The notes: generated by a model from the sequence alone, not told the origin. Shown: positions 1 to 7,572, numbered from the stretch's first letter. The stretch is DNA of 10,090 bases from Ruminococcaceae bacterium UBA5423 (GCA_002409375.1 DHNF01000017.1:1-10090); one strand, 5' to 3'. Translations and numbers: made by a program.

Positions 1-1
1 G

Positions 2-15
2 CTCAACTGTTCGAG
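2..15. promoter_or_regulatory. Possible partial operator of the metal repressor
   Basis: An imperfect inverted repeat sits at the left window edge: CTC/GAG outer arms and AAC/GTT inner arms with one unpaired base. It ends just before the ribosome binding site of the repressor gene. ArsR/SmtB-family repressors usually bind AT-rich imperfect inverted repeats containing TGAACA/TGTTCA-like halves near their own promoter, and the TGTTCGA here is compatible with one half. The promoter and any remaining operator lie outside the window, so this is a weak call. Confidence 0.25.
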
Positions 16-33
16 TGTAAAAGGAGTGATAAA

Positions 34-399
34 TTGATTAGAAGCAATAAACATACAGATCGCTGTGACTGCAACATTCTGCACCATGATGTTGTTGAAA
101 AAGTCAGAGCCCACATGCCTGATAAGGGGGATATGCAAGATATTTCTGAGCTTTTTAAAGTTTTTGGTGATTTCACCCGCGTGAAGATTATATCTGCACT
201 TATGCATTCTGAAATGTGTGTGTGTGATATTGCCGCACTTCTTAACATGACAAAATCCGCCATTTCACACCAGCTTCGCGTATTAAAGCAGGCACGGCTT
301 GTAAAATTTCGCCGTGACGGCAAGGTTGTGTTTTATTCCCTTGACGACAGGCATATAAAAAACATATTTGAGCAAGCACATTCGCATATTAAAGAATAG
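34..399 (+). CDS. ArsR/SmtB-family metal-sensing repressor (CadC-like)
   Basis: This 121-residue winged-helix repressor probably senses Cd, Pb or Zn and controls the efflux ATPase gene that follows. The start is TTG at 34, with AAGGAG at 21-26 placed 7 bases upstream; there is no better ATG. The DNA-recognition helix is around residues 73-86 (TKSAISHQLRVLK), followed by the wing at about 92-101. Two metal sites of the family are visible. The cysteine-rich alpha3N site has Cys11 and Cys13 in the N-terminal arm and Cys62 and Cys64 in EMCVCDIA. The alpha5 site has Asp105, His107, His118 and Glu121, in the exact D-x-H-(10)-H-x-x-E spacing of SmtB and CadC. In this family metal binding releases the repressor from DNA. 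The stop codon overlaps the ribosome binding site of the ATPase gene, so the two form an operon. CadC-like is preferred over arsenic-type ArsR because both metal sites are present and an ATPase rather than an arsenite pump follows. Confidence 0.93.
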   Translation: MIRSNKHTDRCDCNILHHDVVEKVRAHMPDKGDMQDISELFKVFGDFTRVKIISALMHSEMCVCDIAALLNMTKSAISHQLRVLKQARLVKFRRDGKVVFYSLDDRHIKNIFEQAHSHIKE

Positions 400-413
400 A
401 AAGGAAAAACCGA

Positions 414-2354
414 ATGGGAAAACATCTTGCATTAAACCGGCCGGGTTACGGTGCGTGTCCGTCGTGCTCGGATTGCCGAGCTAATTCACCTGATACGGCA
501 AAGCAAAATCACATAGTTCGATACATTACATTTGCGGTTGGTTTTGTGGCTTATATTGCGGCACTGATAATTGAGCCGACAAATATTTTAAAAACAATAT
601 TGTTTTTTGCTGCATATCTTGCTTTTGGCAGCAGTGTATTATACGCCGCTTTTCGCAGCATCATAAAAATGAAAATCTTTGATGAAAACTTTTTAATGGC
701 CGTCGCTACAATAGGGGCGTTTGCAATCGGCGAATATGCCGAAGGCGTTGCAGTGATGATTTTTTATCAAATTGGTGAGCTGTTTCAGGATTTTGCCGTC
801 GGACGATCACGCAAATCGGTTGTGGATTTAATGGACATTCGTCCCGACTATGCAAATCTAAAAACTTCTGACGGATTACGGCGCATCGAGCCTCAGAATG
901 TCAATGTCGGAGATATTATTGTCGTAAGAGCCGGCGAAAAAATCCCCCTCGACGGTTTTGTGATTGAGGGGTTTGCATCTATTGACGCGTCAGCACTTAC
1001 AGGCGAATCCATGCCGAGTGATGTTTTGCCGGGAAGTGAGATTTTGGCAGGCAGTGTAAACCTTAATGGGCTTTTGACAATAAAAGTAACAAAGCCGTTT
1101 GGCGAGTCCACGGTCTCGAAAATTTTAGATTTGGTTCAAAACGCCGGCGACAAAAAAACTAAAACCGAAAGATTTATAACAAAATTTGCACGCATTTATA
1201 CCCCGATTGTGGTATTGGCTGCATTGGCATTAAGTATAATACCTCCTCTCGTGATGCCCGGACAAAGCTTTGTCGAATGGATAAATCGGGCGCTTGTATT
1301 TCTTGTTGTGTCTTGTCCGTGTGCACTGGTCATTTCTATACCGCTTGGCTATTTTGGGGGAATCGGCGGTGCATCACGCAGCGGCATTTTAATTAAGGGA
1401 AGTAACTATCTTGATGCACTGACTAATGTAAAAACGGTGGTGTTTGATAAAACAGGCACACTAACACACGGCGTGTTTTCTGTTACGCAAGCTGTACCCG
1501 CGCCGGGCTTTGATAAAAATCGCTTGCTGCACCTTGCCGCTCATGCCGAAAGCCTTTCAAACCACCCAATTGCACTGTCGGTTCAAAAGGCTTATGATGC
1601 TCAAATAGATAATGGCCGTGTTACTAATCACAAGGAAATAGCCGGGTTGGGTATAAAAGCGGACATAGACAAACAGCAGGTTCTTGCAGGAAACCGGAGG
1701 TTAATGACAACTCATAAAATTGATGTGCCAAAAGTACAAACGACGGGTACAACTGTCTTTGTTGCCGTAAACGGTACATTTGCAGGATATATTGAAATTG
1801 AGGATCAATTAAAGCCCGGCAGTCGTCAAGCGATAAACGAGCTGAAAAAATCCGGTGTCAAGAATATTGCGATGCTTACCGGCGACAATGTTGCCGCCGC
1901 ACAAAAAGCTGCCGAAAAAATAGGAATTAGCGAATTTTATGCAGAGCTTTTGCCGCAAGACAAGGTTGAAAAGCTTGAAAGCATACTAAAGCATTCCGAA
2001 AATTACGGCACACTTGCTTTTGTGGGAGATGGCATAAACGATGCTCCCGTGCTTGCCCGTGCTGACATCGGCGTTGCAATGGGCGGCTTGGGTTCTGATG
2101 CCGCAATCGAAGCGGCAGATGTTGTTTTGATAACCGATGAACCAATCAAGCTTGCAACAGCGATACGAATCGCTAAAAAAACACGGCGTATAGTATGGCA
2201 AAACATTGTGTTTTCGCTCTTTGTAAAAGCAGTTATATTAATCCTCGGTGCATTGGGTCTTACAACAATGTGGGCGGCGGTATTTGGCGATGTGGGTGTG
2301 GCAATGCTTGCAGTGCTTAACTCCATGAGAACGCTGAAAAAAATATTAGATTGA
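414..2354 (+). CDS. cadA: Heavy-metal P1B-type ATPase, probable Zn/Cd/Pb exporter
   Basis: This 646-residue membrane pump uses ATP to export soft divalent metals across the cytoplasmic membrane. Transmembrane segments are visible near residues 35-80 (two), 92-125 (two), 259-315 (two) and 595-637 (two), matching the eight-helix P1B layout. Hallmarks in order are the actuator TGES at 196-199, the metal-path CPC at 301-303, the phosphorylated Asp345 in DKTGTLT, the nucleotide-binding His384-Pro385, TGD at 489-491 and GDGINDAP at 538-545. Lys605 and Asp626 in the last two helices match the Lys/Asp pair that marks the Zn/Cd/Pb subgroup (as in ZntA). The usual N-terminal GMTCxxC metal-binding domain is missing; a short Cys15-x2-Cys18-x2-Cys21 stretch stands in its place. 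The ATG at 414 follows AGAAAGGA at 398-405 and lies 14 bases after the repressor stop, so both are probably on one metal-induced transcript. Family and chemistry are near certain; the exact metal is inferred from motifs and the neighbouring sensor. Confidence 0.95.
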   Translation: MGKHLALNRPGYGACPSCSDCRANSPDTAKQNHIVRYITFAVGFVAYIAALIIEPTNILKTILFFAAYLAFGSSVLYAAFRSIIKMKIFDENFLMAVATIGAFAIGEYAEGVAVMIFYQIGELFQDFAVGRSRKSVVDLMDIRPDYANLKTSDGLRRIEPQNVNVGDIIVVRAGEKIPLDGFVIEGFASIDASALTGESMPSDVLPGSEILAGSVNLNGLLTIKVTKPFGESTVSKILDLVQNAGDKKTKTERFITKFARIYTPIVVLAALALSIIPPLVMPGQSFVEWINRALVFLVVSCPCALVISIPLGYFGGIGGASRSGILIKGSNYLDALTNVKTVVFDKTGTLTHGVFSVTQAVPAPGFDKNRLLHLAAHAESLSNHPIALSVQKAYDAQIDNGRVTNHKEIAGLGIKADIDKQQVLAGNRRLMTTHKIDVPKVQTTGTTVFVAVNGTFAGYIEIEDQLKPGSRQAINELKKSGVKNIAMLTGDNVAAAQKAAEKIGISEFYAELLPQDKVEKLESILKHSENYGTLAFVGDGINDAPVLARADIGVAMGGLGSDAAIEAADVVLITDEPIKLATAIRIAKKTRRIVWQNIVFSLFVKAVILILGALGLTTMWAAVFGDVGVAMLAVLNSMRTLKKILD

Positions 2355-2360
2355 TGTAAA

Positions 2361-2490
2361 CGGCGAGATGAGGGCATCGCGCCCTACACAAATAGTGCGG
2401 GAACACCGGAATGGCGTTCGATACATGATTTGGTGCGGGATTTCATTATAAAATACATGTGTCGTAGGGAACGCTGTCCTCAGCGTTCCG
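2361..2490. repeat. Possible MITE-like element with palindromic, inverted ends
   Basis: The left end (2361-2388) read on the minus strand and the right end (2463-2490) read on the plus strand align at about 19 of 27 positions, both beginning GTAGGG. Each end is itself a hairpin (2362-2383, loop AGGG, 8 of 9 pairs; 2468-2489, loop TCCT, 9 perfect pairs). About 75 bases of non-coding sequence lie between. This is the architecture of short palindromic intergenic elements, but no target-site duplication was recognised and it has no coding capacity. Confidence 0.4.
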
Positions 2491-2495
2491 TTTTT
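2468..2495 (+). terminator. Intrinsic terminator of the metal-resistance operon
   Basis: A perfect 9-bp stem, GGAACGCTG with CAGCGTTCC, encloses the loop TCCT and is followed by G and five Ts. It lies 114 bases after the ATPase stop codon. The same hairpin forms the right end of the palindromic repeat described here, so the terminator may have been supplied by that repeat. Confidence 0.55.
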
Positions 2496-2562
2496 CGTAT
2501 AGCTTGGGATTTTATATTGGTAATTGTTATCTAATTGATGCCTGCTGAATAATTAAAAAATT

Positions 2563-2590
2563 GCAGGGTGGGATGCCCTCATTCTACCGC
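2563..2590. repeat. Third copy of the YCCT-loop palindrome
   Basis: The arms 2567-2575 and 2580-2588 pair over 9 positions with two G-T wobbles and enclose the loop CCCT. The sequence matches the minus-strand reading of the 2361-2388 palindrome at about 19 of 27 positions, including an uninterrupted GATGCCCTCAT. The mismatches fall mostly in the arms while pairing is kept, as expected for a structurally conserved repeat. Confidence 0.5.
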
Positions 2591-2596
2591 TGGCGC

Positions 2597-2631
2597 AAAA
2601 AAGAGGTGGTATATAATACCGCCTCTTTTTT
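2597..2631. terminator. Strong bidirectional intrinsic terminator
   Basis: The arms 2597-2612 and 2616-2631 form a 16-bp stem around a three-base loop (ATA). All pairs are Watson-Crick except one G-T. The outer six pairs are an A-tract facing a T-tract, so the structure can end transcription on either strand. It insulates the phage operon on its right from the metal operon on its left, so the phage genes need their own promoter or antitermination. Confidence 0.87.
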
Positions 2632-2644
2632 GTGTCTACAAATA

Positions 2645-2658
2645 TAAAAGTAGGGGGA
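2645..2658 (+). repeat. 14-base repeat, copy 1, upstream of the terminase gene
   Basis: The sequence TAAAAGTAGGGGGA lies 62 bases before the terminase start and recurs identically at 6434-6447 before the scaffold gene. Both copies are in non-coding sequence ahead of structural genes and on the same strand. No sigma-A promoter with properly spaced boxes was found in 2632-2710, so a role as a late-gene regulatory site is possible but only inferred. Confidence 0.5.
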
Positions 2659-2720
2659 TTTTTTGTTTTATTCGGTTTATAGTGATATCGCAACCGGGGG
2701 ACAGGAGGGCGGCGGGTGAT

Positions 2721-4169
2721 ATGAGCAAAGTGATATGGACACCACAGCCAAAGCAGCTTATGTTTCAGCAAAGACCGGAGTATGAGGCGTTGTACGGCGG
2801 TGCAGCAGGCGGCGGCAAGTCTGACGCTCTGTTGACCGAGGCACTGCGGCAGGTGCATATCCCGCATTACAGGGGGATTATACTGCGCAAGACATACCCG
2901 CAGTTATCCGAGCTGATTGACCGCTCTCGCGATATTTACAAGCCTGCATTTCCAAAGGCGCGGTATTATGCAACCGAGCATTTTTGGCGGTTCCCGTCAG
3001 GAGCAAAGATATATTTCGGTTCGATGCAGCACACAAAAGACAGGGTGAATTATCAGGGCAAGCGGTATGATTTTGTTGCGTTTGATGAGCTGACACATTT
3101 TACATGGGAAGAATACAGCTATATGTTCAGCAGAAACAGGCCGTCGGGTGCAGGAACGCGGGTTTATATAAGAGCGACGACAAATCCGGGCGGTGTAGGG
3201 CATGGGTGGGTAAAGGACAGATTTATAACCGCCGCACCTCCCATGACGCCAATAACCGAAACCGTGAATGTTATTGACCCGAATGGTAACAAAATCAAAA
3301 TGGAGCGCAAGCGAATATTTGTGCCCTCAACCGTGTTTGACAACAGCGAGTTAATTAAAAACAATCCCGATTATTTGGCAAACCTTGCAATGCTGCCCGA
3401 GGCTGAGCGAAATGCGCTGCTATACGGCAGTTGGGACAGCTTTGACGGACAGGTGTTTAGGGAATGGCGCAATGACCCTGAGCATTACAACGATCAACGG
3501 TGGACACATGTTATTAACCCGTTTAAGGTGCCAAAGGAGTGGCAGATATATCGTGGCTTTGATTTTGGATATGCAAAGCCTTTTTCGGTTGGGTGGTATG
3601 CGGTGGATTATGATGGGCGCATATTTCGAATAAAAGAGTTTTATGGCTGCACAGGTACGCCGAATGAGGGCGTTAAGATGAACCCTTGTGAAATTGCCGC
3701 CGAGATAAAGTGTATTGAAAACGAGGACGAAAACTTAAAGGGACGCAATATTATCGGCATTGCCGACCCTTCTATTTTTGACGAAAGCCGTGGCGAATCT
3801 GTTGCAATTATGATGGAGCGGCCGCCCAATTTTGTTTGCTGGACAGCCGGTGATAATACGCGTATTGCCGGCAAAATGCAGTATCATTACAGGCTGACTT
3901 TTGACGATGACGGCATACCGATGTTTTATGTGTTTAAAATTTGCAAGCACTTTATCCGCACAATACCATCGCTTGTGTATGACCAAAAAAATGTTGAGGA
4001 CATAGATACCACACAGGAGGACCACGCATATGACGAATGTCGATATGTGCTGATGGAAAACCCAATTAGTCCGCGCAAAAACACGCTTGCACCCGATATC
4101 CAAAATGACCCGCTTAATTTGTTTGTGGACAAGATAAAGCCCGACAAATACACATTTTATCGTATGTGA
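2721..4169 (+). CDS. terL: Phage terminase large subunit
   Basis: This 482-residue DNA-packaging motor cuts concatemeric phage DNA and drives it into the procapsid through the portal. The N-terminal ATPase has a Walker A loop at residues 26-34 (GGAAGGGKS) and a Walker B at about 116-123 (DFVAFDE, with Asp122 and Glu123). The C-terminal RNase H-like nuclease has Asp281 (GFDFGYAKP), Asp349 (GIADPS) and Asp438 (YDECRY) as the likely metal-binding triad, so both activities look intact. The ATG at 2721 has AGGAGGG at 2703-2709. The open frame reaches back to 2568, but those 51 extra codons run through the terminator hairpin and have no ribosome binding site. A small terminase subunit normally precedes this gene; none is present. 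The stop is 17 bases before the portal gene. Confidence 0.96.
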   Translation: MSKVIWTPQPKQLMFQQRPEYEALYGGAAGGGKSDALLTEALRQVHIPHYRGIILRKTYPQLSELIDRSRDIYKPAFPKARYYATEHFWRFPSGAKIYFGSMQHTKDRVNYQGKRYDFVAFDELTHFTWEEYSYMFSRNRPSGAGTRVYIRATTNPGGVGHGWVKDRFITAAPPMTPITETVNVIDPNGNKIKMERKRIFVPSTVFDNSELIKNNPDYLANLAMLPEAERNALLYGSWDSFDGQVFREWRNDPEHYNDQRWTHVINPFKVPKEWQIYRGFDFGYAKPFSVGWYAVDYDGRIFRIKEFYGCTGTPNEGVKMNPCEIAAEIKCIENEDENLKGRNIIGIADPSIFDESRGESVAIMMERPPNFVCWTAGDNTRIAGKMQYHYRLTFDDDGIPMFYVFKICKHFIRTIPSLVYDQKNVEDIDTTQEDHAYDECRYVLMENPISPRKNTLAPDIQNDPLNLFVDKIKPDKYTFYRM

Positions 4170-4186
4170 TTTAAAAGGAGAAGCAA

Positions 4187-6067
4187 ATGGCAATGATAGA
4201 TAAAATTCTTGACATTGTGGGGGCACCGCAACAAAAGTCAAGACAGCAGGGCGAAAAAATCAGTAAAGAGCAAATCTTACAGGCAACGCAGATACTACAA
4301 AAATATAAGCAGGGCAAAGCAAATTTAGAAAACCGTATTATTGAAAATGAGCAATGGTACAAAATGCGTCATTGGGAGCAAATACGACCAAACAATGCTA
4401 AACCGACCGACCCCGAGCCTGCAAGCGCGTGGCTTTTTAATTCGATTGCAAACAAGCATGCCGATGCTATGGATAATTTTCCCGAGCCGAATGTGCTGCC
4501 ACGCGAACAAGGAGACAAAGAGGCCGCAAAGCAGCTTAGTCAAATTTTGCCGGTCATACTCGAACACAATGAGTTTGAGCAAACCTATTCGGACACATGG
4601 TGGTACAAGCTGAAAACCGGCACAGGTGTTTACGGCGTGTTTTGGAATCCTATGCTTGAAAACGGACTTGGGGATATTGACATTAAGCAGCTTGATATTC
4701 TCAATATTTTTTGGGAGCCGGGTATAAAAGATATTCAAAAAAGCAAAAATCTGTTCACTGTCGAGCTTGTGGACAACGATATACTAACGCAAAACTATTC
4801 TAAGCTAAAGGGAAAGCTAAAATCCGCCGCGGTGGATGTGGCAAAGTACATATATGATGATACGGTGGACACTTCGCAAAAATCTGCTGTGGTGGATTGG
4901 TATTATAAGCTGCTCACCGAGTGCGGTGAAGTCTTGCATTATTGCAAGTTTGTCAATAACGAGGTGCTGTATGCGTCGGAAAATAATCCTGTATATGCGA
5001 AGCGCGGCTTTTATGATCATGGGATGTATCCGTTTGTTTTTGACACAATGTTTGTCGAAGAGGGTACACCGTGCGGGTTTGGATATATCGATATTATGAA
5101 AGATACTCAGATGTACATTGACAAGCTTAATCAATCAATTATACGAAACGCGTTGATGGCAACAAAAAAACGGTTTTTTATTAAGAATACCGGCAGTGTA
5201 AACGAGGAGGAATTTGCCGATTGGAGCAAAGACTTTGTTCATGTTTCCGGCTCGTCTTTGGGCGACGACAGCATACGCGAAATTCAAGTTCAGCCGCTGA
5301 ACCCTCTGTATGTTCAGATAATGCAGCAAAAGGTTGACGAGCTTAAAGAAACATCGGGAAACCGCGATTTTTCACAGGGCGGCACATCAGGCGGCGTTAC
5401 CGCCGCATCGGCTATTGCAGCTTTGCAGGAGGCGGGAAGTAAGCTGTCCCGCGATATGATAAAAAACAGCTATCGGGCTTTTCGTAAAGTTAATTATCTG
5501 TGCTTGGAGTTAATTCGGCAGTTTTATGACGAACCGCGCTGTTTTCGCATAAGCGGGGCAGGAGAGCAGCGATATGTAACATTTAGCAATGCCGCAATTA
5601 AGCCGCAGCCGCAGGGCAGTGCATACGGTGTTGATTTGGGTGATAGAAGACCGGTATTTGATATACAAATTACATCTCAAAAATCCAGCCCGTTTAATAA
5701 AATAGCGCAAAATGAGCTTGCAAAGGAGATGTATGAAGCCGGATTTTTTGATCCCATGCTGTCAGACCAAGCACTTATTGCAGTTGATATGATGGATTTT
5801 GAGGGCAAGCAATCAATTATTCAAAAGATATCTCAAAACCAAACGCTGCTGCAAAGGGTGAACGATATGCAGATGCAAATGCAGCACATGGCGCAAATAA
5901 TTGATGCAACACAAGGCACACGAATTGCTCCGGCAATGGAACCCGAAACAGGAATACCGGCAAAAATTAAAGCAAATATGCCGGATACAGCGTTTAAGAA
6001 TGCCGGGAGTAAAACCGCCGCGGCAAAGGCGCGAGAGCGCGCCCTCAACATCGCAAGGCCGGAATGA
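4187..6067 (+). CDS. Phage portal protein
   Basis: This 626-residue protein would form the twelve-subunit ring at one capsid vertex, through which DNA enters and to which terminase and tail attach. Evidence is its position directly after the large terminase and features of long podovirus-type portals. There is a helical N-terminus with a long charged helix at about 24-60, then a conserved-looking block at 138-155 (WWYKLKTGTGVYGVFWNP), a glycine-rich SQGGTSGGVTAAS stretch around 400, and a Gln/Met-rich helix near 560. The tail is Ala/Lys/Arg-rich (about 605-626). The length is closer to P22-like portals than to the roughly 400-500-residue HK97-type portals. The ATG at 4187 follows AAAAGGAG at 4173-4180. 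Translation ends with tandem in-frame TGA and TAA. The portal role is secure from context; the subfamily is inferred. Confidence 0.87.
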   Translation: MAMIDKILDIVGAPQQKSRQQGEKISKEQILQATQILQKYKQGKANLENRIIENEQWYKMRHWEQIRPNNAKPTDPEPASAWLFNSIANKHADAMDNFPEPNVLPREQGDKEAAKQLSQILPVILEHNEFEQTYSDTWWYKLKTGTGVYGVFWNPMLENGLGDIDIKQLDILNIFWEPGIKDIQKSKNLFTVELVDNDILTQNYSKLKGKLKSAAVDVAKYIYDDTVDTSQKSAVVDWYYKLLTECGEVLHYCKFVNNEVLYASENNPVYAKRGFYDHGMYPFVFDTMFVEEGTPCGFGYIDIMKDTQMYIDKLNQSIIRNALMATKKRFFIKNTGSVNEEEFADWSKDFVHVSGSSLGDDSIREIQVQPLNPLYVQIMQQKVDELKETSGNRDFSQGGTSGGVTAASAIAALQEAGSKLSRDMIKNSYRAFRKVNYLCLELIRQFYDEPRCFRISGAGEQRYVTFSNAAIKPQPQGSAYGVDLGDRRPVFDIQITSQKSSPFNKIAQNELAKEMYEAGFFDPMLSDQALIAVDMMDFEGKQSIIQKISQNQTLLQRVNDMQMQMQHMAQIIDATQGTRIAPAMEPETGIPAKIKANMPDTAFKNAGSKTAAAKARERALNIARPE

Positions 6068-6094
6068 TAAACGAGTATAAGGGGGCATGTAATT

Positions 6095-6415
6095 GTGGTT
6101 ACTGTAAAATGTAATAAAAAAGGTAACAGGCACAAAATAACAATTGAAGGGCACGCAGAGTATAATCCGGGGCTTGATATTGTATGCTCGGCTGTTTCTA
6201 TGTTGTCCTTTACGCTTTTGCAAGCACTTAAAAACGAGCACGAAAACGGAAATTTGCGATATTTTTTTATGCATCACGACTCAGGCAATGTTCATATTGT
6301 CGCGGATACAAAAAAACTGTTTTGTGAGCGGCTGCAAACTATAATAAACACGATTTTTCTTGGATTTGAATTGCTTGCTGCAAAATATCCCGAAAATGTT
6401 GAGCTGTTGCGCTAA
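6095..6415 (+). CDS. prp: Prp-type cysteine protease, phage capsid maturation candidate
   Basis: This 106-residue protein matches the ribosomal-processing cysteine protease family. The catalytic pair is His20 in GHAEYNPG and Cys31 in DIVCSAVS, the family's two signature motifs. Host Prp removes an N-terminal extension from ribosomal protein L27 in Firmicutes, and staphylococcal phages use it to process capsid and scaffold proteins. Here the gene lies in the structural operon, between portal and scaffold, where many phages encode their head protease. The proposed substrates, encoded just downstream, carry L27-like tags. The start is GTG at 6095 with AAGGGGG at 6079-6085; an ATG at 6087 runs straight into a stop. 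Remaining doubt is whether its main target is phage proteins or host L27. Confidence 0.88.
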   Translation: MVTVKCNKKGNRHKITIEGHAEYNPGLDIVCSAVSMLSFTLLQALKNEHENGNLRYFFMHHDSGNVHIVADTKKLFCERLQTIINTIFLGFELLAAKYPENVELLR

Positions 6416-6433
6416 ATTACATTGCAAGCCCGG

Positions 6434-6447
6434 TAAAAGTAGGGGGA
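6434..6447 (+). repeat. 14-base repeat, copy 2, upstream of the scaffold gene
   Basis: This is identical to 2645-2658. It lies in the 122-base gap between the protease and scaffold genes and overlaps a small hairpin: AGTAG at 6438-6442 pairs with CTACT at 6450-6454 across a 7-base loop. The rest of the gap (6416-6537) has a TTGACA at 6477-6482 but no -10 box at proper spacing, so no normal promoter is supported. The gap is otherwise featureless up to the scaffold ribosome binding site. Confidence 0.5.
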
Positions 6448-6537
6448 AACTACTGTTAGTTTATGGTAAGTTTAGTTTGACAATAAAGTCTGACTCTTGG
6501 GAAAGACCATGAATTTTTAAAAAGGAGAAATCCTACA

Positions 6538-7569
6538 ATGAAAACTAAAACAGGGCTGCCATTCGCATTAAATTTACGCTTGTTTGACACAGCAGGTTCT
6601 GGCACTGTAGCCGGCGGGACATCCATAACAACAGCGGAAAGCGAAGGTGCAGCACAGACGGGCGATGGCAAAAATTTTCCTTCTGTCGCCGGGAAGAGCA
6701 AGCGGGCGGGCATACCATTGTCCCAAGTGAAATACGGCAAGGATGACAACGGCGAAACATACGCCGACAATGCGGTTGTCGAAAATGCTGCAGACAATGG
6801 ACAAAACCGGGACGCCGCCGGTAACATATCGACCACAGCCGTCAACAGTGACTTAAACACAAAAAAAGCCGAGTTTGAAAAGCTGATTAACAGTGATTAC
6901 AAGGATTTGTTCACTGAACGCGTGCAGGGAATTATCGACAAGCGGTTTAAGGAAACAAAAACTCTGGAAGCTCAGCTTGAAAGATTAAATCCGGTGATTG
7001 ACATTTTGTCATCAAAATACGGTGTATCGTCCGATGACATTGATAAGCTGTCAAAGGCCATACAAGATGACGATTCGTATTATGAGGACGAGGCGGCGCA
7101 AAAGGGATTAACCGTAGAACAGCTCAAAAAATTTAAAAAGATGGAGCGGGAAAACACCGAGCTTAAACGAGCACATGAGGAATTTCAGCGCAGACAAAAT
7201 GCCGACAGGATATATGCCGATTGGATACATCAAAGCGAGCAGATAAAGCAGATATATCCGGCGTTTGATTTGAACGATGAGATTAAAAATCCATCTTTTT
7301 TAAAGCTGTTGAAAAGCGGCGTAGATGTAAAAGCGGCGTATCAAGCTGTGCACATGGACGATATTTTGGGCGGTGCTATGCAGTATACTGCCCAAAAAAT
7401 ACACCAGCAGACGGTTAATAACATAAAAGCGCGCGCTAATCGGCCAACAGAAAACGGGCTTTCATCGCAAACGGGTGTGGTTATAAAAAATGATGTATCT
7501 AAACTTACGGCTGCCGACAGGCGCGAAATAGCGCGTCGTGTGCAGTATGGGGAGCAAATTAAATTTTAA
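6538..7569 (+). CDS. Probable phage scaffold protein with Prp-cleavable tag
   Basis: This 343-residue protein is encoded immediately before the major capsid gene, the usual place of the scaffold that templates procapsid assembly and then leaves. Residues 11-19 read LNLRLFDTA, closely resembling the tag Prp cleaves in L27 and in phage proteins; the expected cut is after Phe16. Residues 20-105 are Gly, Ala, Asn and Thr rich and look disordered. From about 108 to 240 the protein is strongly helical and charged, with a coiled-coil-like segment at 190-225. The C-terminal part is basic and helical, ending in DRREIARRVQYGEQIKF, which could contact the capsid protein. The ATG at 6538 follows AAAGGAG at 6521-6527. 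Function is inferred from position, helical composition and the shared tag; there is no catalytic motif. Confidence 0.75.
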   Translation: MKTKTGLPFALNLRLFDTAGSGTVAGGTSITTAESEGAAQTGDGKNFPSVAGKSKRAGIPLSQVKYGKDDNGETYADNAVVENAADNGQNRDAAGNISTTAVNSDLNTKKAEFEKLINSDYKDLFTERVQGIIDKRFKETKTLEAQLERLNPVIDILSSKYGVSSDDIDKLSKAIQDDDSYYEDEAAQKGLTVEQLKKFKKMERENTELKRAHEEFQRRQNADRIYADWIHQSEQIKQIYPAFDLNDEIKNPSFLKLLKSGVDVKAAYQAVHMDDILGGAMQYTAQKIHQQTVNNIKARANRPTENGLSSQTGVVIKNDVSKLTAADRREIARRVQYGEQIKF

Positions 7570-7572
7570 TTG

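Noticed and set aside
2003..2377. 124-codon reverse-strand open frame opposite the ATPase 3' end
   Set aside because: It overlaps catalytic motifs of the ATPase on the opposite strand and has no independent support.
2663..2719. TTG-started 18-codon leader peptide ending one base before the terminase start
   Set aside because: The AGGGGG of the 14-base repeat is near it, but the second repeat copy has no matching small frame, so there is no support for a conserved leader.
2568..2720. Extension of the terminase frame by 51 codons
   Set aside because: It would translate through the terminator stem at 2597-2631 and has no ribosome binding site; the ATG at 2721 has AGGAGGG upstream.
3735..4241. 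168-codon reverse-strand open frame opposite the terminase gene
   Set aside because: It lies antisense to a well-supported gene, has no ribosome binding site and its product is cysteine/histidine-scattered with no recognisable motif; treated as a shadow.
5813..6277. 154-codon reverse-strand open frame across the portal-protease junction
   Set aside because: It crosses two real genes on the other strand and shows no domain or start signal.
6477..6505. Sigma-A promoter before the scaffold gene (TTGACA at 6477-6482)
   Set aside because: At 17-18 bases spacing the -10 position reads GGAAAG or GAAAGA, far from TATAAT.
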